Assembly (NCBI RefSeq): GCF_014648495.1
Contig: NZ_BMRF01000001.1
Coordinates: 930,001-994,000, forward strand
Direction of reading: 5' to 3'
Source: Actinomadura cremea
Lineage (GTDB): Bacteria; Actinomycetota; Actinomycetes; Streptosporangiales; Streptosporangiaceae
DNA length: 64,000 bases
The first letter of the stretch is position 1, and every line of letters begins with the position of its first letter. A program made the position numbers and the translations under genes. Shown here piece after piece: positions 7,783 through 15,875 of the stretch. The notes under the pieces are model-generated. The model saw only the letters and a list, made by a program, of their open reading frames with translations, searched no databases and was not told the DNA's origin.

Positions 7783-8367
7783 ATGAAGGTCATCATCATT
7801 GGTGCGACGGGCGTGCTCGGATCGGCCGTCGGCGCTCTGCTCGAGCGGGAGCACGAGGTCGTGCGCGCGTCCCGGCGCGGCCCGGTCGTGGTCGACATGG
7901 ACGATCCCGCGACGTTCGACGCCCTGTTCAAAGCCGTCCCGGACGCGGACGCCGTCGTGTGCTGTGCGGCCGGTGCGCCCCTCACGCCGCTGGACGCCGA
8001 CGTCGACGCATCGTCCGTCGTGCAGGCCAAGCTGCTGGGCCAGGTCCATCTGGTCCGGCAGGCGATCCGGCATCTGCGGGACGGCGGATCGGTCACGCTG
8101 ACGAGCGGCGCCTTCGACCACCCGATTCCGGGTGCCTCGCTCGGCGCGCTCGTGAACGCGGGGATCGAGGCGTTCGTCGAGACCGCCGCCATCGAGATGC
8201 CGCGCGGGCTGCGGGTCAACGCCGTCAGTCCCGGCTGGGTCTCCGAGACTCTCGACGCGCTCGGCATGGACGGCGCCGACGGCACCCCCGCGGCGGACGT
8301 CGCTCGCGCCTACGCCGAGGCGGTGGAGGGCTCCGCGCAAGGCGAGATCTCCCGTCCACGGCGTTGA
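7783..8367 (+). CDS. Short-chain dehydrogenase/reductase family protein
   Basis: A 194-residue short Rossmann protein. The nucleotide-binding motif is GATGVLGS at residues 7-14, and an acidic pair after the second strand (VVDMDD) suits NAD(P) contact. The usual SDR catalytic YxxxK is not evident; the protein has GALVNAGIEAFVETAA where YxxxK would be expected, so it may be a non-catalytic or atypical member. The ATG at 7783 follows a GAGGGGGG ribosome binding site. It shares an operon with the TetR gene that starts 11 nt after its stop and is transcribed from a TetR-operator promoter. Confidence 0.8.
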   Translation: MKVIIIGATGVLGSAVGALLEREHEVVRASRRGPVVVDMDDPATFDALFKAVPDADAVVCCAAGAPLTPLDADVDASSVVQAKLLGQVHLVRQAIRHLRDGGSVTLTSGAFDHPIPGASLGALVNAGIEAFVETAAIEMPRGLRVNAVSPGWVSETLDALGMDGADGTPAADVARAYAEAVEGSAQGEISRPRR

Positions 8368-8378
8368 GGAGCCGTCCG

Positions 8379-8954
8379 ATGGCCACGACCGCACGCGAAC
8401 CGGCCCGGGACCGCATCCTGCGGGCCGCCGCCGAACTGTTCTACGCGCACGGCATCCGCGGGGTCGGCATCGACCGCATCATCGCCGACTCCGGAGTCGC
8501 GAAGGCGACGCTCTACGCGCACTTCAGGTCCAAGGACGACCTGGTGCTGGCGTTCCTGCACCAGGCCGACGCCAAGTGGCGGCGCATGCTCCGGGAGGCG
8601 GCGGACGCCGGGGGCGACGATCCGCGCGACCGGCTCGTCGGCATGTTCGACGCGATCGGCGCGGGCGATGCGAACGGGGACGGCGAATTCCGCGGCTGCG
8701 TGTTCGTCAACACGGCGAGCGAGTCGACGCCGGGGAGCGCCGTCCACCGGGCCACGGTCGAGCACAAGCGGGCGGTCCTCGCCTGGGTCCGCGGCCTCGC
8801 GGACGCCGCCGGCGCACGCGAGCCCGCGTCGCTCGCCCGCGAGTTGACGCTCCTCCTCGACGGGACGATGGTCGCCGCGTCCCTCGAGTCCGTGCGCGAC
8901 ACCGTCCCCCCCGCCCGCCGAGCCGCCCGCGCCATCGTCGACCGTCACTTCTGA
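8379..8954 (+). CDS. TetR/AcrR-family regulator
   Basis: A 191-residue regulator. Residues about 9-55 form the HTH domain (RDRILRAAAELFYAHGIRGVGIDRII, then GVAKATLYAHFRSKDDL). The C-terminal ligand domain contains the FRGCVFVNTA segment seen in one actinobacterial TetR subgroup. The ribosome binding site TGAGGAG overlaps the stop codon of the SDR gene, so translation is probably coupled. The predicted operator is the palindrome at 7729-7746 in front of the operon. Confidence 0.88.
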   Translation: MATTAREPARDRILRAAAELFYAHGIRGVGIDRIIADSGVAKATLYAHFRSKDDLVLAFLHQADAKWRRMLREAADAGGDDPRDRLVGMFDAIGAGDANGDGEFRGCVFVNTASESTPGSAVHRATVEHKRAVLAWVRGLADAAGAREPASLARELTLLLDGTMVAASLESVRDTVPPARRAARAIVDRHF

Positions 8955-9352
8955 CCGTCCGACCGGACCGGACTCGATTTCCTCCCCCCGGCGCGCGTCG
9001 TCCCCCTCGCCTGCTGCGGCCGACCGCCCTTCGAGACTCACCTTCCTGGGCGTCACCAGTCGGCGCCGGTCAACGTCCCGATTCCGGGGGATCACTGCTG
9101 CGTTCTACAGGTGCGTGATCCGTTGAGAGAGCCATGCGAGCGCCTGGTCGTCCACGATCGGTGATCAGATCGCGTCCGAACGCGCACTGCTGGCGCCGCT
9201 GTGCGAAGCGGAGCGGGAGCAACGTGTGCTCTTGCTGCGAAAAGTCACCTTGGCGGCGGAGTCGGACGGCCCACCGCTGATGCCGGCTCTCGATCGAAGC
9301 AGCCTCCACGCACCCCGCCGCGGCGGCCGTCCGGCCGTGTGCGGAGGCGGGG
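8955..9352. other. Gene-free stretch, possible decayed coding sequence
   Basis: No intact gene is visible between the TetR stop and the end of the VOC gene. A plus-strand frame around 9160-9310 reads like protein (ASERALLAPLCEAEREQRV, then LAAESDGPPLMPALD) but has no start or stop of its own, and a short minus-strand frame ending near 9105 also looks coding. These could be remnants of a lost gene. No family is recognised. Confidence 0.3.
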
Positions 9353-10072
9353 TCAGAGGTCGGGGGCGTCCAGGGACGAGCCCAGGTCTTCCAACCGCAC
9401 CAGTTCGTCGTTCAGGGTGGCGCGTTGCTCGTCGTCGAGGGTGACCGCGCGCGCTTGGGACACGAGGGTGCGGGCGCGTTCGGGGTCGTCGAGGTGGAAG
9501 GCCATGTCGGCGCGCAGGGTGAGCGCCTTGAAACGTTCGGGCGCCGACAACGGTTCATCGCTCTCAAGGAGTTTGTCGAGGATTCTGGCGGCTCCCTTGT
9601 GGTCCTCCTTGGAGTCGCCCAGGAGCACGGCCATGTGGAGGGCCTTCGCGACGCGCTCGGTGGGGATGGGCGAATGCTCCAGGTCCTCGGAGATCTGCTG
9701 GCCGATGCGGAGCTGCACCCCGTCGGGGTCGGTGAGAAGGAACTGCCGCATGCCGTACGTCATGTCCTTCAGGACGCTGATCCGGGGCAGGCCGCGCGTC
9801 GGGATCCGGCCCAACGCCTCCTTGAGGCCGCTGCGGAAAGACTCGTAGAGGGCGTCCACGTCATCGGTGACGACGTAGCACATGTGCATGGACGCGGCCG
9901 GGTCGTGCTGCTTCCAGCCGTAGAACTGAATGTCGATGTCACCGTGCCGTACGGAGAGGTACGGGTTGGGTCGGGTCTGCCAGGACGTCTGCTCGAAGCC
10001 CAGCGCTCGGTAGAACTCCCAGGTGGCGCCGATCGAACGGCTCGGAAAGATCGGAATCGTCTTCTGGCCCAT
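9353..10072 (-). CDS. VOC-fold resistance-type protein with helical C-terminal extension
   Basis: A 239-residue protein. Residues 1-120 form a single VOC domain of the bleomycin-resistance type (KTIPIFPSRSIGATWEFYRALGF, later LLTDPDGVQLRIGQ). The remaining 120 residues are helical and TPR-like (RVAKALHMAVLLGDSKEDHKG, ERFKALTLRADMAFH, ERARTLVSQA), an unusual addition to this fold. The start at 10072 is set by a promoter whose -10 box ends 7 nt upstream, giving a leaderless message; the alternative TTG at 10108 lies in the -35 box. A role in binding or sequestering a small molecule is possible but not shown. Confidence 0.8.
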   Translation of the reverse strand: MGQKTIPIFPSRSIGATWEFYRALGFEQTSWQTRPNPYLSVRHGDIDIQFYGWKQHDPAASMHMCYVVTDDVDALYESFRSGLKEALGRIPTRGLPRISVLKDMTYGMRQFLLTDPDGVQLRIGQQISEDLEHSPIPTERVAKALHMAVLLGDSKEDHKGAARILDKLLESDEPLSAPERFKALTLRADMAFHLDDPERARTLVSQARAVTLDDEQRATLNDELVRLEDLGSSLDAPDL

Positions 10073-10079
10073 GCGGGGG

Positions 10080-10108
10080 AGCGTAGATTGCTTCTGGGTG
10101 GTGGTCAA
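10080..10108 (-). promoter_or_regulatory. Promoter of the VOC gene, leaderless layout
   Basis: On the minus strand, TTGACC (10103-10108) and TACGCT (10080-10085) are 17 nt apart, and the -10 box ends 7 nt before the ATG at 10072. This is the same geometry as the promoter of the first VOC gene at 1111-1139. Confidence 0.65.
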
Positions 10109-10163
10109 GTTTGATTAGCTTATTGGGTTGGCCGCCGCCCGTCGTTGCGGACAGACTCGGGAG

Positions 10164-10526
10164 ATGAGCACGTTGACGCTGTGGCGGCCGGTCGGTCCCG
10201 CCGAGCTGGAGCTGGTGCGCGCGTCGGGACGGCGTGCGTGGCCGCCGCGTCTGCCGGAGCAGCCGATCTTCTACCCCGTCCTCGACGAGGAGTACGCCAT
10301 CAAGATCGCGCGGGACTGGAACGTCCCGGCGCACGGGTCCGGGTACGTGACGCGGTTCGAGGTGGACGCCGCGTTCGCCGAGCGCTATCCCGTCCGGCAG
10401 GCCGGTGGACGGACGATCCTGGAGCTGTGGGTGCCCGCGGAGGAGCTCGCCGAGTTCAACGCCCACATCGTGGGCCGGATCGAGATCGTCCACGAGTTCC
10501 ACGCGGGTGGGGCCGACGATGCGTGA
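10164..10526 (+). CDS. Conserved small protein of the type often labelled ADP-ribosylation/crystallin J1
   Basis: A 120-residue soluble protein with a dense pattern of conserved-looking residues: LWRPVGPAELELV, WPPRLPEQPIFYPVLDEEYA, IARDWNV, then a repeat of acidic and aromatic residues ending IEIVHEFH. I recall small proteins of this type annotated as ADP-ribosylation/crystallin J1, but that label is not proof of activity. The ATG at 10164 is preceded immediately by CGGGAG. The stop overlaps the start of the HEAT-repeat gene by 8 nt (ATGCGTGA), so the two proteins are made together and may form a complex. Confidence 0.6.
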   Translation: MSTLTLWRPVGPAELELVRASGRRAWPPRLPEQPIFYPVLDEEYAIKIARDWNVPAHGSGYVTRFEVDAAFAERYPVRQAGGRTILELWVPAEELAEFNAHIVGRIEIVHEFHAGGADDA

Positions 10527-11925
10527 GCTGGTCCGGGCGGTCGACGAACGCCGCCGGGACGCCGGGTCGGAGCTGGCGCGGTTCGTCCTCGGCGCCGCGG
10601 CGGGACCGCCGGACGCGGCCGAGCGGGTGCTGGACGGCTTGGCGGAGGCCACGCCGAGGACGTGGCTGCGGCTCGATACCGCGCTGCGGGCGTGGTGGGC
10701 GTACGGGGACTCCGGCCGGGACGGCACGGGTGTCCTGAGCGATCTGGTCGCGGCGTGTTCCGGGGACGGACGGCGGCGGGAGGCGGCCCTCGCGCGGGCC
10801 TCCCTGGAGACCGACCGGCGGCTGCTGCCGATCCTCGTCATCCGGACGGCCGACTGGGTGCGGCCGGTCAGGGAGCGGGCCCGGGTGGTCCTGGCGCGCG
10901 CGCTGGCCGAGCCGCCGACGCTGCCGGCCGTCGGGGTCGCGCTGGAGATGCGCGAATGGAGCCGTGGGGGTCACGCCGTCGAGGTGATGAGCGAGGCCCT
11001 GCGGGACGTCCCCGGCGCGCGTTCGGCTACGCACCTCCCTACGCGCCGCCTTGCGTACGATCTCTGGCTCGGAGACGAGCCCCCGCAGGACGACATCGTC
11101 CGGGCGGCCTTGACCGAGACAGACCCGGTGTCGCGGCTCCGCTGTGCCGAACGGGTCGCACAAGAACAGGACGTCGACGCACTGCAACTGCTCTTGCGTT
11201 CGAAGTCTGTTCCGGTCCAGGTCGTTGCGCTCACCGAGTTGGTCAAGCTCGGACGTCCGGAACGCGGGCTGCCCTTCCTGACGGCGGGTTCGTCCCCGCT
11301 GCGGGCCACCGCGCAGTGGGCCGCGCGGCGCGCCGGCGTGGACCCGGCCGTCCGCTACCGCGAGCTGGACGACGCCGGGGCGCGCGGCGGGGTCGCGGGG
11401 CTCGGCGAGTGCGGGACCGCCGAGGACCTCGGGCTGGTCGAGGCGTATCTCGGGCACGGGCGTCCGCGCGTCCGCGCCGAGGCCGTCCGGGCGTTCCACC
11501 GGCTCGGCGGCCCCGCGCCGCGGCTCGCGCCGCTGTTCGTCGATCCCGCGCCGGTCGTCGTCCGCGCCGTGTCGCGGGCCCTGCGCGGGGAGTCCGTACT
11601 GCCGAACAGGCGGTTGCGCCACCTCCTGGCCGACCCCGGACGGCCCCGCCATGTGCGGCGGGCGGCGTTCGCGCTGTCGGCGGCGCGGGGGGCGTGGCCG
11701 CGCGTGGAGGCCGATCTCCTGCTGCTGCTCTCCGGCGATCCGGAACTCGGCGCGCTCGGCCGGAGCGACCTCGGCGCGTGGCTGCGCACCGAGGCCGCCC
11801 GGACCTACGGCGTTCCGTCGCCCGAGGGCCGGCGGCGCGTCCGGGAGTTGCTCGATGCGGCCGCCCCGGTGCTGGGGGACGATCGTGCCCGGACGGTGCG
11901 CTGGTACCTCGGCCTCGAAAGGTGA
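10519..11925 (+). CDS. HEAT-repeat-like helical protein
   Basis: A 468-residue protein made of alpha-helical repeats rich in Ala, Leu and Arg, for example RPVRERARVVLARAL, DPVSRLRCAERVA, VPVQVVALTELVKLG, RPRVRAEAVRAFHRLG and APVVVRAVSRALRG, each resembling a HEAT or Armadillo repeat. It has no signal peptide, membrane helix or catalytic motif, so a protein-binding scaffold is the likely role. It is translationally coupled to the preceding 120-residue protein. DnaA-box cluster 2 begins 6 nt after its stop codon. Confidence 0.65.
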   Translation: MRELVRAVDERRRDAGSELARFVLGAAAGPPDAAERVLDGLAEATPRTWLRLDTALRAWWAYGDSGRDGTGVLSDLVAACSGDGRRREAALARASLETDRRLLPILVIRTADWVRPVRERARVVLARALAEPPTLPAVGVALEMREWSRGGHAVEVMSEALRDVPGARSATHLPTRRLAYDLWLGDEPPQDDIVRAALTETDPVSRLRCAERVAQEQDVDALQLLLRSKSVPVQVVALTELVKLGRPERGLPFLTAGSSPLRATAQWAARRAGVDPAVRYRELDDAGARGGVAGLGECGTAEDLGLVEAYLGHGRPRVRAEAVRAFHRLGGPAPRLAPLFVDPAPVVVRAVSRALRGESVLPNRRLRHLLADPGRPRHVRRAAFALSAARGAWPRVEADLLLLLSGDPELGALGRSDLGAWLRTEAARTYGVPSPEGRRRVRELLDAAAPVLGDDRARTVRWYLGLER

Positions 11926-11930
11926 GCGCG

Positions 11931-12150
11931 TTCGTCCACAGATTGTGGATAACCGTCGTCCCCAGGAGTGGACAACCGATTACGCACGGTCGTCCACCGA
12001 TCTCCACAGGCCCCTCTCACTGGGGAAACACTCGTTCTCGCTGGTAGGTGGAACACGGGGGCCCACTGTCCACAAATTGTGGATAACTTGCTCCACACCC
12101 CTGGGGACAGCGTCGTCCCCAGGCGCGTCCACAGGAAATCCCCAGGATCA
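11931..12150. other. DnaA-box cluster 2
   Basis: This occupies the convergent gap between the HEAT gene and trkA. Exact TTATCCACA boxes lie on the minus strand at 11944-11952 and 12078-12086. Near matches lie at 11932-11940, 12066-12074 and 12124-12133. Both exact boxes are halves of CCACA-N3-TGTGG dyads. The segment 12066-12108 lines up with 7411-7453 of cluster 1, and a 19-nt stretch at 12128-12146 is identical to 7312-7330, so the two clusters are related by descent or share one architecture. Confidence 0.7.
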
Positions 12151-12189
12151 CGGTTCTCCCCAGCCGCCGCCACCGGCCACACCGGACGG

Positions 12190-12852
12190 TCAGGCCCGTT
12201 CCGCGAAGCTCTCGACCTTCGCGATCGGGCCGGCCACGAGGATCACGTCGCTGTACTGCAGGACGGTGTCCGCGGTCGCGTACGTGAACTGCTCGCCCGG
12301 CGACTTCACGCACACGACGGTGACGCCGTGCCGGGACCGCAGCCGCGTCTCCCCCAGGGGGACGCCCTCGACGTCCCTGGGCGGGTGCGTCTTGACCAGC
12401 GCGAAGTCGTCGTCGATCTCCACGTAGTCGAGCATCCGGCCGCTGACGAGGTGCGCGACGCGCTCGCCCATGTCGTGCTCGGGCAGCACGATGTGGTGGG
12501 CGCCGATCCGCTCCAGGATGCGCTTGTGCTGGTGGGTGACGGCCTTGGCCCAGATGCTGTCCACCCCCAGCTCGACCAGGTGCGACGTCGTCAGGATGCT
12601 GGCCTCGAGGTCGCCGCCGATCGCGACGACGCCGCGGTAGAACTCGCCGACCCCGAGCTCGCGGAGCGCGTCGATGTCGGTGGAGTCGGCGGCGGCGATG
12701 TGCGTCAGCCGTCCCGACAGGGCCTGGACGACCTTGGGCCGGTGGTCGATCGCGAGCACCTCGGTGCCGCGCTCGGCCAGTTCGAGCGCCAGTGCGGTGC
12801 CGAACCGGCCGAGGCCGATCACGACGACGGGGTCTTTCCTGCTGTCAGCCAA
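12190..12852 (-). CDS. TrkA-type potassium uptake regulatory subunit
   Basis: About 220 residues. The N-terminal RCK domain has a Rossmann motif GLGRFG at 13-18 and an acidic residue after strand 2 (AIDHRP), which binds NAD(H) or ATP. A TrkA-C domain follows from about residue 140. It forms a cytoplasmic ring that gates the TrkH/KtrB pore encoded just upstream. The TTG at 12852 is preferred because GGAGGAG lies 10 nt upstream; it overlaps the trkH stop by 8 nt. A GTG at 12891 would add 13 residues. One TrkA apparently serves two TrkH copies. Confidence 0.85.
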   Translation of the reverse strand: MADSRKDPVVVIGLGRFGTALALELAERGTEVLAIDHRPKVVQALSGRLTHIAAADSTDIDALRELGVGEFYRGVVAIGGDLEASILTTSHLVELGVDSIWAKAVTHQHKRILERIGAHHIVLPEHDMGERVAHLVSGRMLDYVEIDDDFALVKTHPPRDVEGVPLGETRLRSRHGVTVVCVKSPGEQFTYATADTVLQYSDVILVAGPIAKVESFAERA

Positions 12853-14230
12853 CGATGGGTCGCTCCTCCGGTAGTTCGACGCGCCGGACACGCCTGCGCA
12901 GCGCCAGCGCCGTGGCCATGGTCAGGGGGCCGATGCGTCCGGCGAACATCAGCACGATCAGCAGGATGTGACCGGACGGGGGCAGGTCCGCGGTGATGCC
13001 CGTGGACATCCCCACGGTGCCGAACGCCGACACCACCTCGAACAGCACCCTGTCGAGGGGGTGCGCGGTCAGGATCAGCAGGGTGACGGCCGCGGCCCCG
13101 ACGAGCCCCAGGGCCAGCAGGACGACGCCCATCGCCTGCCGCTGCGTGCCGACGGGCAGCCGCCGGGTGCCCACGTTGACGTGCGCGTCCCCGCGCATCT
13201 CCGCCCACAGCACGAACGCCAGCAGCCCGAACGTCGTCACCTTGATCCCGCCCGCGGTGCCCGCGCTGCCGCCGCCGATGAACATCAGGACGTCCGTCAC
13301 CAGCCAGCTCTCCGGACGCATGTCCGCCACGTCCACGCTGTTGAACCCCGCGGTGCGCGGCATGACCGCCATGACGAACCCGGCGAGGGCCCGCGACGGG
13401 CGCGAGAGCGGGCCCAGGGTGTCGGGATTGCTCCATTCGAGCGCCGTGAGCACCAGGGTCCCGCCGGCGAGCAGGACGGCGGACGTCGCGACGGTGACGC
13501 GGGTCAGGATCGACCAGGTGCGCGGACGCCGCCACCGCCGCGCCAGCTCGAACCACACGGGGAAGCCCAGCCCGCCGACGATGATCGCTGCGCAGATCGG
13601 CAGGCAGATCCAGGGGTCGGTCACGAACCCCACGAGGCTGTCGGACCACAGCGCGAACCCGGCGTTGTTGAACGCCGACACCGAATGAAAAACACCCAGG
13701 TACGCGGCGCGCCCCCACGACTCGCCGTAACCGAACGCGAACCGGGCCGCCAGCAGTATCGCGATGACCGCTTCGCAGCTCAGGCTGAACACGACGATGT
13801 TCCGTACGACGCGGCGCACGTCCGTCATCTGCAGCGTCTTCGTCTCGGCTTGGGCCGCCATGCGCGCGCGCAGCCCCACCCGTCCGGACAGCAGGATCGC
13901 GAAGAGGGTCGCCAGGGTCATCAGGCCGAGGCCGCCCACCTGGATCAGGCACAGGATGACGATCTCGCCGAACGTCGACCAGTACACCGGCGTGTCCACG
14001 GTGATCAGGCCGGTGACGCACGCCGCGGACGTCGCGGTGAACAGGGCGTCCAGCAGGTCGGCCCGGCCGGGGCCCTCGCGGGCGGCCGGAAGGGAGAGCG
14101 CCAGCGTCCCGGCGAGGATCGTGACCGCGAATCCGGTGACGACGATCTGGGCCGGGTGCTGGAACCGCTCCAGCAGCGCCGTCCCCCGGGGCTTGAGCCC
14201 CCGCCGTGGCCATCCGGCCTGCCGAACCAC
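12845..14230 (-). CDS. TrkH/KtrB-family potassium channel subunit, copy 1
   Basis: A 461-residue membrane protein with the four pore-repeat layout of TrkH/KtrB. The four filter loops are visible with their conserved glycines: SAACVTGLITVD, AFNNAGFALWSD, TAGFNSVD and GTVGMSTGIT. It conducts K+ (or Na+-coupled K+) into the cell together with TrkA, whose gene overlaps its end. A second copy lies 125 nt upstream. A 168-nt tract differs from that copy at only two bases, although the proteins differ more elsewhere. Confidence 0.9.
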   Translation of the reverse strand: MVRQAGWPRRGLKPRGTALLERFQHPAQIVVTGFAVTILAGTLALSLPAAREGPGRADLLDALFTATSAACVTGLITVDTPVYWSTFGEIVILCLIQVGGLGLMTLATLFAILLSGRVGLRARMAAQAETKTLQMTDVRRVVRNIVVFSLSCEAVIAILLAARFAFGYGESWGRAAYLGVFHSVSAFNNAGFALWSDSLVGFVTDPWICLPICAAIIVGGLGFPVWFELARRWRRPRTWSILTRVTVATSAVLLAGGTLVLTALEWSNPDTLGPLSRPSRALAGFVMAVMPRTAGFNSVDVADMRPESWLVTDVLMFIGGGSAGTAGGIKVTTFGLLAFVLWAEMRGDAHVNVGTRRLPVGTQRQAMGVVLLALGLVGAAAVTLLILTAHPLDRVLFEVVSAFGTVGMSTGITADLPPSGHILLIVLMFAGRIGPLTMATALALRRRVRRVELPEERPIVG

Positions 14231-14355
14231 GCCCTTCCCCCCTCACGGACGTACGCACGGGCCTGCGGATCGCGATACTGGCCCGGGATGCGAAGGTACA
14301 GGGAAGAATGCCATGAATCGGCCATCTCCCCAGCGTGCGGGATGAAGGCCGCGAA

Positions 14356-15708
14356 TCAGCCGACGATGGGCCGCTCCTCCGGAAGCTCATACCGCCGCGT
14401 CCGCTTGCGGAGCGCGAACGCCGTCGCCAGCGTCAGCGGGCCGATCCGCCCGACGAACATCAGCACGACCAGCATGATCTCGCCCGACATCGGAAGATCG
14501 CCGGTGATGCCCGTGGACAGGCCGACCGTCGCGCACGCCGACACCACCTCGAACAGCACGCGGTCCAGGGGGTGGCCCGTGAGCGACATGAGGACGATCG
14601 TCGCGACCGTGATGAGCCCCGCGCTCAGCATCACGATCGCCATCGCCTGCCGCGGCGTCCCCGCGGGCAGCCGCCGGGTGCCCACGTTGACGTGCGAGTC
14701 CCCGCGCATCTCCGCCCACAGGACGAACGCCAGCAGCCCGAACGTCGTCACCTTGATCCCGCCCGCGGTGCCCGCGCTGCCGCCGCCGATGAACATCAGG
14801 ACGTCCGTCACCAGCCAGCTCTCCGGACGCATCTGCGACGTGTCCACGCTGTTGAACCCGCCGCTGCGCGGCATCACCGACAGCATGATCCCCGCCAGCC
14901 ACCGCGTCGGACGCGTGTGCGACCCCAGCGTGTCCGGGTTGTTCCACTCCATGGCGGTCAGGACGAACGCGCCGAGCACGAGCAGCACGGTCGTCGTCCC
15001 CATCGTGACGCGGGTCAGGATCGACCACGTGCGGGGACGCCGCCAGCGGCGGGCCAGCTCGAACACCACCGGGAAGCCCAGCCCGCCGATCAGGACCGCC
15101 GCGCAGATCGGCAGGCAGATCCACGGGTCGCCCACGAACCCCACGAGGCTGTCCGACCACAGCGCCAGCCCAGCGTTGTTGAACGCCGACACCGCGTGGA
15201 AGGCCCCCGAGTAGAGAGCGGCGGCCGGCGGTTCGTCGTAGGCGAGGACGAGGCGGCCCGCCAGGACGGCCGCGACCACCGCCTCGCACGTCAGGCTGAA
15301 CAGCACGACGTTCCGCACGACGCGGCGCACGTCCGTCATCTGCAGCGTCTTCGTCTCGACCTGGGCCGCCATGCGCGCGCGCAGCCCCACCCGTCCGGAC
15401 AACAGGATCCCGAACAGGGTGGCCACCGTCATCAGGCCGAGACCGCCGACCTGCACCAGGCCCATGATCACGAGCTCGCCGAACAGCGACCAGTGCGACG
15501 CGGTGTCCTGGGTGATCAACCCCGTGAGGCACACCGCCGACGTCGCGGTGAACAGCGCGTCCAGGGGGTCCGCCGCGGGCTCGTCCGCGGTGGCGTGCGG
15601 CAGCGACAGCAGCACCGTCCCGATGAGGATGGACGCCCCGAACCCGGTGACCACGACCTGCGCCGGATGCTGGAACCGCTCCAGCAGGGCGGCACCGCGC
15701 GACTTCAA
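14356..15708 (-). CDS. TrkH/KtrB-family potassium channel subunit, copy 2
   Basis: A 450-residue paralogue of the adjacent copy 1 with the same four pore loops (SAVCLTGLITQD, AFNNAGLALWSD, SGGFNSVD, ATVGLSTGIT). The shared C-terminus YELPEERPIVG / VELPEERPIVG and the shared N-terminal ALLERFQHPAQ show a tandem duplication. The only in-frame start near the conserved N-terminus is TTG 15708; an in-frame stop lies shortly upstream. Differences in the second loop (GLALW for GFALW) and in the periplasmic segments suggest different transport properties. It is probably co-transcribed with copy 1 and trkA. Confidence 0.87.
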   Translation of the reverse strand: MKSRGAALLERFQHPAQVVVTGFGASILIGTVLLSLPHATADEPAADPLDALFTATSAVCLTGLITQDTASHWSLFGELVIMGLVQVGGLGLMTVATLFGILLSGRVGLRARMAAQVETKTLQMTDVRRVVRNVVLFSLTCEAVVAAVLAGRLVLAYDEPPAAALYSGAFHAVSAFNNAGLALWSDSLVGFVGDPWICLPICAAVLIGGLGFPVVFELARRWRRPRTWSILTRVTMGTTTVLLVLGAFVLTAMEWNNPDTLGSHTRPTRWLAGIMLSVMPRSGGFNSVDTSQMRPESWLVTDVLMFIGGGSAGTAGGIKVTTFGLLAFVLWAEMRGDSHVNVGTRRLPAGTPRQAMAIVMLSAGLITVATIVLMSLTGHPLDRVLFEVVSACATVGLSTGITGDLPMSGEIMLVVLMFVGRIGPLTLATAFALRKRTRRYELPEERPIVG

Positions 15709-15875
15709 CCGGCCGCCCCCGGGGCCCCGGCCACGCCATCAGGCCGACATGTCACCACACAACGCACGCGCAGACCGTACCGGTATTCCACCGGTGCCCG
15801 ACCCGTTTCCGGAGCGGACGCCCGTACAGGCGGCCGTCCGGACGGCCGAACAGGCGTTCCGTCCCGTCCCCGGTG

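Noticed and set aside
11931-12150. Cluster 2 as a second active oriC
   Set aside because: It is only about 220 nt, has no AT-rich unwinding patch and no adjoining dnaA/dnaN; oriC at 27 kb meets all criteria.
7240-12150. Composite transposon or insertion element bounded by the DnaA arrays
   Set aside because: No transposase or integrase gene and no terminal inverted repeats or target duplications are visible.
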